Shown: positions 1-8,608 of the stretch, one piece after another | Numbering within the stretch: position 1 is the stretch's first letter | Layout of the letters: the number at the start of each line of letters is the position of its first letter | From: Melioribacteraceae bacterium | GTDB lineage: Bacteria > Bacteroidota > Ignavibacteria > Ignavibacteriales > Melioribacteraceae | Length of the DNA: 64,000 bases | Direction of reading: 5' to 3' | Assembly: GCA_016927595.1 (NCBI GenBank) | Contig: JAFGMI010000005.1 | Location: 46,787 to 110,786, forward strand | The notes under the pieces: generated by a model | The model's database searches: none | Seen by the model: the letters and a program-made list of their open reading frames with translations, nothing else | Told to the model about the DNA's origin: nothing | Made by a program: the position numbers and the translations under genes

Positions 1-533
1 AGAAGGCTGTTGGATACCAGGCTTCGGACTCCTTTTATGATAGAAAAAAGAATTCCCCGCCGATCGCATTTATCCGTAAAGATGCTCAGTTTCAATTTCT
101 TACCGATGCATTTTTCACAGATCTCATTTCTGCTATTGTTGTATAAACTGGAATTTGGGCAAATAAGATGATAATCATGAATGGTTTGAACAACAGTCAG
201 TTTTCTCTTTCTCCGCTGCATCTTTATTGCCAGAAGTATCGAAGGTGAGATTGCCGAAAAAAAACCGTGAAGGTGAATGATGTCCACGTGATTATTGTTC
301 AGATAATTTCTAAGCAGCAAGAAGTTGTGTAGTGAAAATATATAATTAATTGCTCCTGCAAATTGGGAGTTAATTTCCCAAGACCGGAACGGAATATCGG
401 GTATACTATTACCGCCGTCTGATTGCACAAAGCCGCTGACTATTTTAACATTATCATACGGTCTTCTCGAAATGTTAAAGACGGTTTCCGCTCCGCCTTT
501 CTTTTCATAGTTGTTGATATGAAGAATGTTCAT
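1..533 (-). CDS. Glycosyltransferase family 4, N-terminal part (runs off window)
   Basis: An uninterrupted minus-strand reading frame starts with ATG at 533 and leaves the window at base 1, giving about 177 residues. The protein begins MNILHINNYEKKGGAETVF, the usual N-terminus of a GT-B fold glycosyltransferase that binds an acceptor, and later contains HLHGF and HDYHLICPNSSLYN followed by a CxxC-like EICEKC. That HDY-CPN-CEKC block is characteristic of GT4 enzymes of exopolysaccharide and O-antigen clusters. The C-terminal sugar-nucleotide domain lies outside the window, so donor and acceptor are unknown. It is divergent from the glycosyltransferase at 671 and probably belongs to the same surface-polysaccharide locus. 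Confidence 0.85.
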   Translation of the reverse strand, partial: MNILHINNYEKKGGAETVFNISRRPYDNVKIVSGFVQSDGGNSIPDIPFRSWEINSQFAGAINYIFSLHNFLLLRNYLNNNHVDIIHLHGFFSAISPSILLAIKMQRRKRKLTVVQTIHDYHLICPNSSLYNNSRNEICEKCIGKKLKLSIFTDKCDRRGILFSIIKGVRSLVSNSL

Positions 534-670
534 AAGTGCTTATTCAAATCAAAAGTTTTAAGTAAAATAATCATTTCAGATGTCAATAATCCGGACGCAT
601 TTTAATATGTCCTTATGTCGAAAATAATATTATTTTTAACCATTTATTATAACTTTTTAATTCATTCTAG

Positions 671-1861
671 ATGAAGATACTCTATCTGCTGTCTCGTGTT
701 CCGTACCCCATCGATAAGGGTGATAAATTACGAGCGTACCATCAGCTTCGAATTCTGAAGAAATCGAACGAGATCAGTTTGTTCTGTCTTAACGACAGTA
801 AAGGAATGAATATCGAGCCGGATGAACTTCTTAAAATCGCAGACAGGTATGAAATCTTTTCATTATCAAAATTAAAAATTGTTATTAATTTGCTCGAAGC
901 GGTATTTTCCAACCTTCCTTTTCAGACATATTATTTCTATTCGAAAAGAATACAGAATGAACTCATTCGAACAATAAGTGAATTTAAACCTGATATTATC
1001 GTATGTCAGTTGATCAGAATGGCCAAATATCTTGATGAGGGTGTTAATGTACCTGTAGTAATTGACTATGTTGACGTTTTGTCGAAAGGTCTCGAACGCA
1101 GGGAACAAAGTTCAATGGGAATAATAAGACAAATTTTTAAAGCAGAGCATAAACGTGTTCTGGATTATGAAAAGTATGTGTTCGAAAAGTACAGGAATGC
1201 CGTAATTATAACCGAAAACGACCGGGATGAACTGCCTTTAATTGACAGGAATTTGATCAAAATAGTCCCCAACGGGATTGACACCCAGAACTTTAAGAGA
1301 ACGCCTTCTGAAAAGGATATTGATCTTATTTTTGCAGGCAATATGTCGTATCCGCCCAATATAGATGCGGTTGAATTCATTGTAAAAAAAGTTCTGCCTA
1401 TCATTAGAACCACACATCCGGGAATAAATTTTTATATTGTCGGATCCTCTCCGTCCGCAAGAATACGAAAACTTCAGAGCAGGAATGTTATAGTAACCGG
1501 CTGGGTGAAAGACATAAAGCATTTTTACAACAGAGCTAAAATTTTTTTGGCTCCCATGCAGATCGGAACAGGTCTCCAAAACAAAATTCTCGAAGCAATG
1601 TCGATGTCAATTCCATGCATTATTTCATCTCTGGCACAAAGGGGAATTCAGGCAGAGAACAATGAAAACCTGTTCGTAGCGGATGATCCGGTAAAAATTT
1701 CCGAATTGATTGTAAAACTCCTCGGAGATACAGAATTGAGAGAAATAATCGGTGAGAAGGGGCGGCGTTTCGTTAGTGAAAGATACGACTGGAACGTCAT
1801 TGTAAAAGAATTTGAGAATTATTTGTCAAACATAGTTAATAATACAGATCATGAAGTTTAA
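671..1861 (+). CDS. Glycosyltransferase, GT4 family (TIGR03087/Stp1-like)
   Basis: A 396-residue GT-B glycosyltransferase. The N-terminus MKILYLLSRVPYPIDKGDK matches the sugar transferases associated with PEP-CTERM/EpsH exopolysaccharide loci. The C-terminal half holds the nucleotide-sugar region: VPNGID near residue 200, IFAGNMSYPPN near 220, VTGWV near 278, and the APMQIGTGLQNKILEAMS loop with the conserved Glu, near 294-311. It is probably cytoplasmic or peripheral at the membrane, adding a sugar to a lipid-linked glycan. The donor cannot be read from sequence. Its last 11 bases overlap the start of the following oxidase gene, so the two are probably translationally coupled. Confidence 0.85.
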   Translation: MKILYLLSRVPYPIDKGDKLRAYHQLRILKKSNEISLFCLNDSKGMNIEPDELLKIADRYEIFSLSKLKIVINLLEAVFSNLPFQTYYFYSKRIQNELIRTISEFKPDIIVCQLIRMAKYLDEGVNVPVVIDYVDVLSKGLERREQSSMGIIRQIFKAEHKRVLDYEKYVFEKYRNAVIITENDRDELPLIDRNLIKIVPNGIDTQNFKRTPSEKDIDLIFAGNMSYPPNIDAVEFIVKKVLPIIRTTHPGINFYIVGSSPSARIRKLQSRNVIVTGWVKDIKHFYNRAKIFLAPMQIGTGLQNKILEAMSMSIPCIISSLAQRGIQAENNENLFVADDPVKISELIVKLLGDTELREIIGEKGRRFVSERYDWNVIVKEFENYLSNIVNNTDHEV

Positions 1862-3041
1862 CTACATCGTTATCGGAGCGGGCATTGTAGGGCTCGCTGC
1901 GGCCTACAAGATATTACTGAGATCGCCGGGCGCATCCGTGCTCGTTATTGAAAAGGAAGAGGATGTTGCACAGCATCAGACAGGTAACAACAGCGGTGTG
2001 ATTCACTCTGGCATTTATTATAAACCGGGTAGTTTAAAGGCATTGAACTGTCGCAAAGGATACCGGCAGCTTCTTGAATTCTGTGATGAGCACGATGTAA
2101 AATATGATATCTGCGGTAAAATAATTGTTGCCGCAAATGATGCCGAAATTCCTCTCCTTGAAAACATTTATCTGAGAGGTATCGAAAACGGTCTTGAAAA
2201 CTTAAAAAGACTCGAAGCAAAAGAACTTAAAGAATATGAACCGAATGTGAAAGGCGTATCGGGAGTCTTTGTACCGCAGACGGGTATAATTGATTTTAAA
2301 GAAGTCTGCATCAGGCTAAAAGATTTTTTGTGTTCACACGGAGTTGAATTTAAATTTAATGAAATGGTTGAGGATATCAGAAATAGTAATCCTGTGTTTG
2401 TAAGAACACAACGGAATGAGTACTTCACCGAATTCCTTGTTACTTGTGCCGGTCTTCACTCGGATAAATTGGCAGCATTGACTGAAGAAAATATAGACTT
2501 CAGGATAATACCATTTCGCGGGGAATATTATAAGTTGAAGGATGAGAGAAAAGATTTTGTAAAAAATCTTATTTATCCGGTTCCTAATCCCGATTTCCCT
2601 TTCCTTGGTGTTCATTTTACGAGAATGATTAATGGTGGGGTTGAATGCGGACCGAATGCAGTGTTTTCGTTTAAGCGCGAAGGGTACAGTAAAACCGATT
2701 TCAGTATCACTGATACATTTAATTCACTTACCTGGCCGGGTCTTCATAAAGTTGCAACAAAATACTGGAAAATCGGTCTGGGTGAATTTTACCGTTCATT
2801 CAGTAAACGTGCATTTGTTAAAGCGCTGCGAATACTTCTTCCGTCTATTTCCGAAAATGATTTAACAGCCGGAGGCTCAGGTGTACGTGCGCAAGCCTGC
2901 GACAGAAGAGGCGGTTTGATGGATGATTTTTATATATTAGAAAACAAAAATATTTTTCATGTTTGCAATGCACCTTCACCCGCGGCAACTGCTGCATTAG
3001 CCATCGGTGAATATATTGCTGATAAAGTAATTAAACACTAG
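1851..3041 (+). CDS. lhgO: L-2-hydroxyglutarate oxidase (LhgO-like FAD enzyme)
   Basis: A 396-residue FAD-dependent oxidoreductase of the DAO family. The dinucleotide-binding motif GAGIVGLAAA is at residues 8-17, followed by the LhgO-type block HQTGNNSGVIHSGIYY near 41-56. The ends GGSGVRAQACDR and HVCNAPSPAATAAL are typical of LhgO/L2HGDH. The family oxidises L-2-hydroxyglutarate to 2-oxoglutarate, passing electrons to the membrane quinone pool. The gene overlaps the preceding glycosyltransferase by 11 bases and is followed by a sugar-phosphate transferase. It therefore sits inside a polysaccharide locus, where related FAD enzymes sometimes act on other substrates. The assignment to LhgO is good by sequence, but the in vivo role is open. 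Confidence 0.85.
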   Translation: MKFNYIVIGAGIVGLAAAYKILLRSPGASVLVIEKEEDVAQHQTGNNSGVIHSGIYYKPGSLKALNCRKGYRQLLEFCDEHDVKYDICGKIIVAANDAEIPLLENIYLRGIENGLENLKRLEAKELKEYEPNVKGVSGVFVPQTGIIDFKEVCIRLKDFLCSHGVEFKFNEMVEDIRNSNPVFVRTQRNEYFTEFLVTCAGLHSDKLAALTEENIDFRIIPFRGEYYKLKDERKDFVKNLIYPVPNPDFPFLGVHFTRMINGGVECGPNAVFSFKREGYSKTDFSITDTFNSLTWPGLHKVATKYWKIGLGEFYRSFSKRAFVKALRILLPSISENDLTAGGSGVRAQACDRRGGLMDDFYILENKNIFHVCNAPSPAATAALAIGEYIADKVIKH

Positions 3042-3054
3042 CTCTTGATGCATC

Positions 3055-4458
3055 TTGAACAAAAAGATTGAGAAAATATTTGTACTCTCCGTTGACTTCT
3101 TTACTATTAATCTGGCAGGTATATTATATTTCTATTTCAGAGTGGAAAGCGGTCTGTTCGATCTTATAACAGAACCGGTATTTGTACTTTCGGTTGTGGC
3201 TATTTACACATACTGGCTTCTTATTTTTATCTTCGTAGGAATGTACAGAACCTGGTTTGCTGCTTCACGCTTCGATGAATTGTCTACTTTGTTCAAAGCA
3301 AGCTTTGTAGGAATTTTCCTGCTGTTTTTCCTAATTCTCTATGATGATTATTCAAAAGGTGTCAGTTCTGAAAATCGATTCCTGATTTTTATCTACTGGG
3401 GAATATTCCTCGTTGCCGTTAGTGCCGGCAGAATATTGGTGAGAAGCATTCAGCGTAATCTTTTAATAAAAGGGGTCGGAAGAAGGAATGCTGTAATTGT
3501 CGGTTTCAACAGCAAGGCAAACAACATGCACAAAACAATTAATGCATCAAGAGGGCTGGGGATTGATGTTGCCGCTTATCTGGCTGTTGACGAAAATAAT
3601 ATTGGCAAGGAATTCTCCGGAGCTAAGGTAGTAGACACATATAAAAAGATAAAAGAGACTATACATAAATATAACATCAAAGAAATTATACTTGCTCTGG
3701 AAAAAAATGAAGAGGATATTCTGCTTACCGTCGTGGGTGAAGTCGATACGGAAAACGTATCAATTAAAATAATTCCTGATTTATACGAGATCATAAGCGG
3801 TCAAGCACGTACTTCACAGTTGTACGGATTTCCTCTCATCGATATAATGCCTCAGCTGATGCTGGAGTGGGAGAAAAAGATTAAGAGATTAATGGATATA
3901 TCCATCTCTCTGCTTATATTGTTTATATCATCACCAGTCATTCTTTTCACTTCAATAGCCATAAAAATTGACAGCAGAGGACCTGTCTTTTATAAGCAGG
4001 AAAGATCAGGGCTTAACGGCAGAATCTTTAAGATGATTAAATTCAGATCAATGGTTGTTGATGCGGAAAAACTGAGCGGACCGGTCTGGTCGTCTAAAAA
4101 CGATCCTCGTGTTACAAAAGTTGGGAAGTTTATCCGTAAGGTGAGAATAGACGAACTGCCGCAGCTGATTAATGTGCTCAAAGGCGATATGAGTCTGGTG
4201 GGACCCCGACCCGAAAGACCTTTCTTTGTTGAACAGTTATCCAGAGAAATTCCTCTTTATAAAAGGCGGTTAAAAGTAAGACCGGGGTTAACGGGCTGGG
4301 CACAGGTTAAACATAAATATGATGAAAGTGTAGAAGATGTTAAAACAAAATTGAGATACGATTTATTTTATATAGAAAACATGTCGCTTCGAAACGATCT
4401 GAAGATTTTGTTCAGAACTATTTTTGTAGTATTATTTGGCAAAGGACATTACCAATAG
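3055..4458 (+). CDS. Polyprenyl-phosphate sugar-phosphate transferase (WbaP/PssY type)
   Basis: A 467-residue initiating transferase that moves a sugar-1-phosphate from a nucleotide sugar to undecaprenyl phosphate, the first membrane step of surface-glycan synthesis. About four N-terminal membrane helices (residues 8-135) are followed by a CoA_binding_3-type nucleotide-binding-like domain. A hydrophobic hairpin near 285-308 precedes the catalytic bacterial sugar transferase domain. That domain carries FKMIKFRSM, the catalytic Asp366-Glu367 in [14 protein letters not shown] at 382-387 and PGLTGWAQV. The start is TTG at 3055: the frame is closed by a stop at 3046 and the nearest ATG is out of frame. 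No good ribosome binding site is visible, so it may be read through coupling from lhgO, 13 bases upstream. Confidence 0.9.
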   Translation: MNKKIEKIFVLSVDFFTINLAGILYFYFRVESGLFDLITEPVFVLSVVAIYTYWLLIFIFVGMYRTWFAASRFDELSTLFKASFVGIFLLFFLILYDDYSKGVSSENRFLIFIYWGIFLVAVSAGRILVRSIQRNLLIKGVGRRNAVIVGFNSKANNMHKTINASRGLGIDVAAYLAVDENNIGKEFSGAKVVDTYKKIKETIHKYNIKEIILALEKNEEDILLTVVGEVDTENVSIKIIPDLYEIISGQARTSQLYGFPLIDIMPQLMLEWEKKIKRLMDISISLLILFISSPVILFTSIAIKIDSRGPVFYKQERSGLNGRIFKMIKFRSMVVDAEKLSGPVWSSKNDPRVTKVGKFIRKVRIDELPQLINVLKGDMSLVGPRPERPFFVEQLSREIPLYKRRLKVRPGLTGWAQVKHKYDESVEDVKTKLRYDLFYIENMSLRNDLKILFRTIFVVLFGKGHYQ

Positions 4459-4470
4459 AGAGTGTTAAAT

Positions 4471-5190
4471 ATGGCAAAAACAATTGTAATTATTCCTACT
4501 TATAATGAGATCGATAATATTAAAAAAATTATTCCGAAGGTATTTGAGTTTCTGCCAGAAACGGATATTCTTGTGGTAGATGATAACTCACCCGACGGAA
4601 CAGGCAGTTATGTTGAAGATCTCACCGGATCGGATGGCAGAATCAAATTGATAAGACGCTCAGGTAAACTCGGTCTCGGAACAGCTTATGTTGAAGGATT
4701 TAAATATATGCTGGCGAACGGATACGATCTTGCTTTTCAAATGGATGCGGATTTTTCACACGATCCGAAAGAACTTGTTAATATGACAAAAGAGATAGAG
4801 AACGCTGACCTGGTAATCGGAAGCAGATATATCACTGGTGTTAATGTAATCAATTGGCCTATGCGCAGACTGCTTTTGAGTTACTTCGCAAATAAGTACA
4901 CCAAGATTGTAACAGGTATACCGGTATGCGACGCAACGGGCGGATTCAAATGCTTCAGGAAAAAAGTTCTGGAGTCTATAAATCTGGATGCGATAAAATC
5001 AAACGGATACTCCTTCCAGATTGAGATGAACTTTAAAGCCTGGAAGAAAGGGTTTAAGATAGTTGAAATACCAATAATTTTTTATGACAGAATGGAAGGT
5101 AAGTCCAAAATGTCTAAGAAAATTGTAAGAGAAGCAGTGTTGATGGTTTGGAAGTTGAGGTTTAAGAGTATTTTCGGATTAATAAAATAA
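4471..5190 (+). CDS. Polyprenol-phosphate mannosyltransferase-like GT2 enzyme
   Basis: A 239-residue GT-A glycosyltransferase resembling DPM1 and the bacterial polyprenol monophosphomannose synthases. IIPTYNE occupies the N-terminus, VVDDNSPDGTG the first nucleotide-binding loop, and QMDADFSHDP the metal-binding DxD region. The late segment SNGYSFQIEMNFKAWK is typical of dolichol-phosphate sugar synthases. No C-terminal membrane anchor is present, so it is the short, soluble type. The ATG at 4471 fits the family N-terminus (MAKTIVIIPTYNE); the in-frame GTG at 4462 is less likely. A lipid-linked sugar from it could feed a GT-C enzyme such as the one at 26486, but that link is a guess. Confidence 0.85.
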   Translation: MAKTIVIIPTYNEIDNIKKIIPKVFEFLPETDILVVDDNSPDGTGSYVEDLTGSDGRIKLIRRSGKLGLGTAYVEGFKYMLANGYDLAFQMDADFSHDPKELVNMTKEIENADLVIGSRYITGVNVINWPMRRLLLSYFANKYTKIVTGIPVCDATGGFKCFRKKVLESINLDAIKSNGYSFQIEMNFKAWKKGFKIVEIPIIFYDRMEGKSKMSKKIVREAVLMVWKLRFKSIFGLIK

Positions 5191-5200
5191 CTTTAATGAA

Positions 5201-7189
5201 ATGACCGACATCTCCATAATTATAGTTAATTATAATGTAAAGGAGTATCTTAATAATCTTCTGAATTCGCTGGAAAAAGCATCCGGTAATTTGCGAACTG
5301 AAATTATAGTTGTTGACAATGCTTCTTCGGACGGCAGTGCCGAAGAAATTCCTTCAAAGTTTCCTGCGATTAAATTCCTGAGGAATGAAAAGAATCTGGG
5401 ATTCGGGAAAGCCAACAATCAGGGATTGGAATTAGCAAATGGGGAATACATTCTTTTAATAAATCCTGACACAATCGTTAAGGAAGATACGATTGAAAGA
5501 TTAATTCAATTTCTTGAGGCAAATCCTGATGCTGGGATGGTAAGCTGTAAAGTTCTTAATCCTGACGGTACACTTCAGCTAGCTTGCCGAAGAAGTTATC
5601 CTACTCCCTGGGTATCGTTTTCTAAAATAACGGGTTTAAGCCACCTTTTTCCGAAAAGCAAGTTATTTGCAAAGTATAATCTTACCTATCTAGATGAAAA
5701 CGAGATCAACGAGGTTGATGCTATCTCCGGAGCGTTTATGCTTTTCAGAAGAAATATTTATAATGAAATCGGCGGCTTCGACCCTAAGTTTTTTATGTAC
5801 GGCGAAGACCTGGATTTCTGCTACCGCATACAGCAGGCAGGTTATAAAATTTATTATGTCCCTTCAACAGAAATTATTCATTATAAAGGTGAAAGCACTA
5901 AGCGCAGCAATCTTGATGAAACCAAAGTATTCTACGACGCGATGCATCTTTTCGTTCAGAAGCATTTCTCGTCATCATTCCTTGTAAAGTGGATATTGAA
6001 ATTCGCCATCGGTTTAAGAAAATCTGCAGCATTTGCCAACAGATATAAACTTCCGGCAGTTTCTTTTTTTATAGATTTACTAATCTTCATCGCTGCCTTT
6101 ATTCTTGCGGAAAATATCTACTCGAATGAATCATGGAGAGGTATACCCTATGATGTTAAACCATGGGTATATATCGTCCCTGCAATAATTCAAGGTGTAA
6201 TCAGTCTCGTAGCGGGAGCTTATAAGAGAACCGCAATTTCCGTACTCAGAACATTCATTGCTCTTTTTTTCGGTATTATAGTTCTATCTGCGCTCACTTT
6301 CTTCTTTAAGCAGTATGGCTATAGCCGGGCTGTTCTGCTTATCTGTTACGCCTTTTTGGGTGTGGGTCTTGTATTATGGCGAATATTCGCTAAGTTGTAT
6401 TTTAAAGTCGGTCTTGTAGAATATAAAAACAGAAACAATACACTGATTGTCGGCACTAAATCGGGTGTCGGTGAACTTATTAACAGAATGAACAGAACAG
6501 TATCCGGAATGTATAAAATAAAAGGTTTGATAGGAAATGATCAGAAAATGATGGGTGAAAAAATTGGTAATTTTAGCTTCATCGGATCGACTGAAAACCT
6601 GAGAAAAATTATTGAAAAAGAAAAAATTCAGAACATTGTTTTCAGTACTGCAGATATAAGCTACGAAAAAATATTTTCTCTTGTTACCGAATGTCAGGGA
6701 TTAAATGTTCAATTCCTTGTTGCCGGATCAGGTCAGGATTACCTCGTTGGAAAATCCGAAATCACAAGTCTGGAAGAAATACCTTTTACACGGCTTTTCT
6801 ACAATATTTCAGATCCGGGGCATAAACTGCTTAAAGGAATTCTTGATTTGAGCGTTTCGGTACCGGTTCTGCTTTTTGTTTATCCTTTCATATATTTTTC
6901 TACGAAAGTCTCAGGTAAAAAAAGTAAATTTGCTGAGTTTGTTTTACAGATTCCCAAGGTTCTTGTATTCAAAAAAAGCCTGGTAGGTCCTGAAAAGACT
7001 TCATTTTACGATGGTCTTTATATTGGGCGGACTGGACTTACCGGATTCTGGAATCTTGAATCTGCATCAGATGGTAGCGATGAAGAAACAAACAAGCTTA
7101 ATTTATATTACGCAAAGAATCAGAACATCTGGCTAGATATCGATATATTAGGTAAAACACTATCAAAGTATTTATTGAGAGGAGATTAA
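5201..7189 (+). CDS. GT2 glycosyltransferase fused to a degenerate sugar-phosphate transferase module
   Basis: A 662-residue two-part protein. Residues 1 to about 265 are a rhamnosyltransferase-like GT2 domain, with VVDNASSDGS at 37-46, NPDT at 88-91 and GGFDPKFFMYGEDLDFCYR. The second part copies the architecture of the enzyme at 3055: about four membrane helices (about 285-395), a nucleotide-binding-like domain with NTLIVGTKSGVGEL, and a final membrane segment at about 555-575. The last domain keeps only fragments of the catalytic unit (VGPE at 595-598, RTGLTG at 610-615, then LYYAKNQNIWLDIDIL). The KFRSM and Asp-Glu dyad region is deleted. The C-terminal part is therefore probably a non-catalytic membrane platform while the GT2 domain remains active. 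The gene abuts accA directly. Confidence 0.8.
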   Translation: MTDISIIIVNYNVKEYLNNLLNSLEKASGNLRTEIIVVDNASSDGSAEEIPSKFPAIKFLRNEKNLGFGKANNQGLELANGEYILLINPDTIVKEDTIERLIQFLEANPDAGMVSCKVLNPDGTLQLACRRSYPTPWVSFSKITGLSHLFPKSKLFAKYNLTYLDENEINEVDAISGAFMLFRRNIYNEIGGFDPKFFMYGEDLDFCYRIQQAGYKIYYVPSTEIIHYKGESTKRSNLDETKVFYDAMHLFVQKHFSSSFLVKWILKFAIGLRKSAAFANRYKLPAVSFFIDLLIFIAAFILAENIYSNESWRGIPYDVKPWVYIVPAIIQGVISLVAGAYKRTAISVLRTFIALFFGIIVLSALTFFFKQYGYSRAVLLICYAFLGVGLVLWRIFAKLYFKVGLVEYKNRNNTLIVGTKSGVGELINRMNRTVSGMYKIKGLIGNDQKMMGEKIGNFSFIGSTENLRKIIEKEKIQNIVFSTADISYEKIFSLVTECQGLNVQFLVAGSGQDYLVGKSEITSLEEIPFTRLFYNISDPGHKLLKGILDLSVSVPVLLFVYPFIYFSTKVSGKKSKFAEFVLQIPKVLVFKKSLVGPEKTSFYDGLYIGRTGLTGFWNLESASDGSDEETNKLNLYYAKNQNIWLDIDILGKTLSKYLLRGD

Positions 7190-8140
7190 ATGGCGGGGAA
7201 TGTATTGGATTTTGAGAAGCCGATTGCCGATCTTGAAAGCAAGATCAGCGAAATGAAAAAGTACGAAGATAATCTTGATATAAAGGAAGAAATTTCGCGT
7301 CTCGAAGAAAAGGTATTTAAACTAAAACAGAATATTTACAACGATCTCACAAGATGGCAGAGAGTTCAGTTAGCCAGACATCCGGAACGCCCTTACACGC
7401 TGGATTATATATTCATGATGACAAAGGATTTTGTAGAGCTTCACGGCGACAGACTCTACCGTGATGACAAAGCGATAGTGGGTGGATTTGCAACCCTCGA
7501 TGAATACAAGGTGATGATTATAGGACAACAGAAAGGCAGGGATACAAAATCAAACCTCTACAGAAATTTTGGCATGGCAAATCCTGAAGGCTACCGTAAA
7601 GCGCTTCGCCTGATGAAACTGGCTGAAAAATTTAATAAACCAATAATCACCTTAATCGATACACCAGGAGCATATCCGGGCTTGGAAGCCGAGCAGAACG
7701 GACAGGCTGAGGCAATTGCAAGAAATTTATTTGAGATGAGTCTGCTTAAAGTACCTGTGATTGTTGTTATTATTGGTGAAGGTGCCAGCGGCGGCGCACT
7801 GGGAATAGGCGTGGGCGATAGAATCTTAATGCTCGAAAATACCTGGTATTCAGTTATTAGTCCGGAATCCTGTTCAAGTATTCTCTGGAGAAGCTGGGAG
7901 TATAAAGAACAGGCAGCCGAAGCGCTGAAGTTAACGGCAAAGGATCTTTTGGAATTCAGGCTTATTGACCGGATTGTTCCTGAACCTTTGGGCGGTGCGC
8001 ACAAAGATCATAAAACAACAGCCGAAACACTTAAACAAGTTTTGAAAGAAGAACTGGCAGGACTGGTAAAATTAAAATCCGATAAGCTGGTGCAGAGCAG
8101 ATTGGAAAAATTCTCCAGGATGGGAGTTTACGAAGAATAA
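7190..8140 (+). CDS. accA: Acetyl-CoA carboxylase carboxyltransferase subunit alpha
   Basis: A 316-residue carboxyltransferase alpha subunit. With the beta subunit (AccD, not in this window) it moves the carboxyl group from carboxybiotin to acetyl-CoA to make malonyl-CoA, the first committed step of fatty acid synthesis. The N-terminal helix region ([10 protein letters not shown]) and the crotonase-like core are complete: [30 protein letters not shown] and the oxyanion-hole glycines in [15 protein letters not shown]. Length is normal. The ATG immediately follows the previous stop and has a GAGAGGAG ribosome site inside the upstream gene's end, so it is co-transcribed with the glycosyltransferases. 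Confidence 0.96.
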   Translation: MAGNVLDFEKPIADLESKISEMKKYEDNLDIKEEISRLEEKVFKLKQNIYNDLTRWQRVQLARHPERPYTLDYIFMMTKDFVELHGDRLYRDDKAIVGGFATLDEYKVMIIGQQKGRDTKSNLYRNFGMANPEGYRKALRLMKLAEKFNKPIITLIDTPGAYPGLEAEQNGQAEAIARNLFEMSLLKVPVIVVIIGEGASGGALGIGVGDRILMLENTWYSVISPESCSSILWRSWEYKEQAAEALKLTAKDLLEFRLIDRIVPEPLGGAHKDHKTTAETLKQVLKEELAGLVKLKSDKLVQSRLEKFSRMGVYEE

Positions 8141-8143
8141 AAG

Positions 8144-8557
8144 ATGATAAGTAATAAAACTACTTTACGTGTCCGCTATGCTGATACTGATAAAATGCAG
8201 TTCGTTTACAATGGCAAGTACTTTGAATATTTTGAGGTCGGCAGGACAGAGTTGTTGAGAAGTTATGGTCTGCCCTACATCGAGGTTGAGACAAATGGAT
8301 TTCAACTTCCTCTCATTGAAGCTGGTGTAAAATTCAAACAACCTGCATATTATGATGATATTCTGGAAGTTGAAACAAAGGTATCAAAACTGAAAACGCC
8401 TAAAGTTCATATTGAATATATCATCCGCAGGCAATCAACAGGTGAAGAACTTGCGGAGGGTTTTACTGACCATGTGTTTATAGATATCGCATCAAAAAAA
8501 GCGGTCAGACCTCCGGAATTTTATCTCAGAAAGCTTGCTCAATTCTTCGATGAATAG
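8144..8557 (+). CDS. Acyl-CoA thioesterase, YbgC/4-hydroxybenzoyl-CoA thioesterase family
   Basis: A 137-residue single hotdog-fold protein. The N-terminal block VRYADTDKMQFVYNGKYFEYFEVGR contains the catalytic Asp of the YbgC/FadM type (xYxDTDxxxxVYxxxYxxYxExxR). The family hydrolyses acyl-CoA or acyl-ACP thioesters, and in Gram-negatives it often associates with envelope or lipid genes. It starts 3 bases after accA, consistent with a lipid-metabolism pair. The natural acyl chain cannot be determined from sequence. Confidence 0.88.
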   Translation: MISNKTTLRVRYADTDKMQFVYNGKYFEYFEVGRTELLRSYGLPYIEVETNGFQLPLIEAGVKFKQPAYYDDILEVETKVSKLKTPKVHIEYIIRRQSTGEELAEGFTDHVFIDIASKKAVRPPEFYLRKLAQFFDE

Positions 8558-8608
8558 TCCCTGTCAAATTAATTAATTGAATTTTTTTGGGATTGGGTTT
8601 AAAAATTT

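Noticed and set aside
423..605. Short plus-strand frame near the left end
   Set aside because: It overlaps the minus-strand glycosyltransferase, which has strong family motifs, and the plus frame has none.
5201..7189. Active sugar-phosphate transferase at the C-terminus
   Set aside because: The KFRSM and Asp-Glu catalytic regions are deleted compared with the enzyme at 3055.
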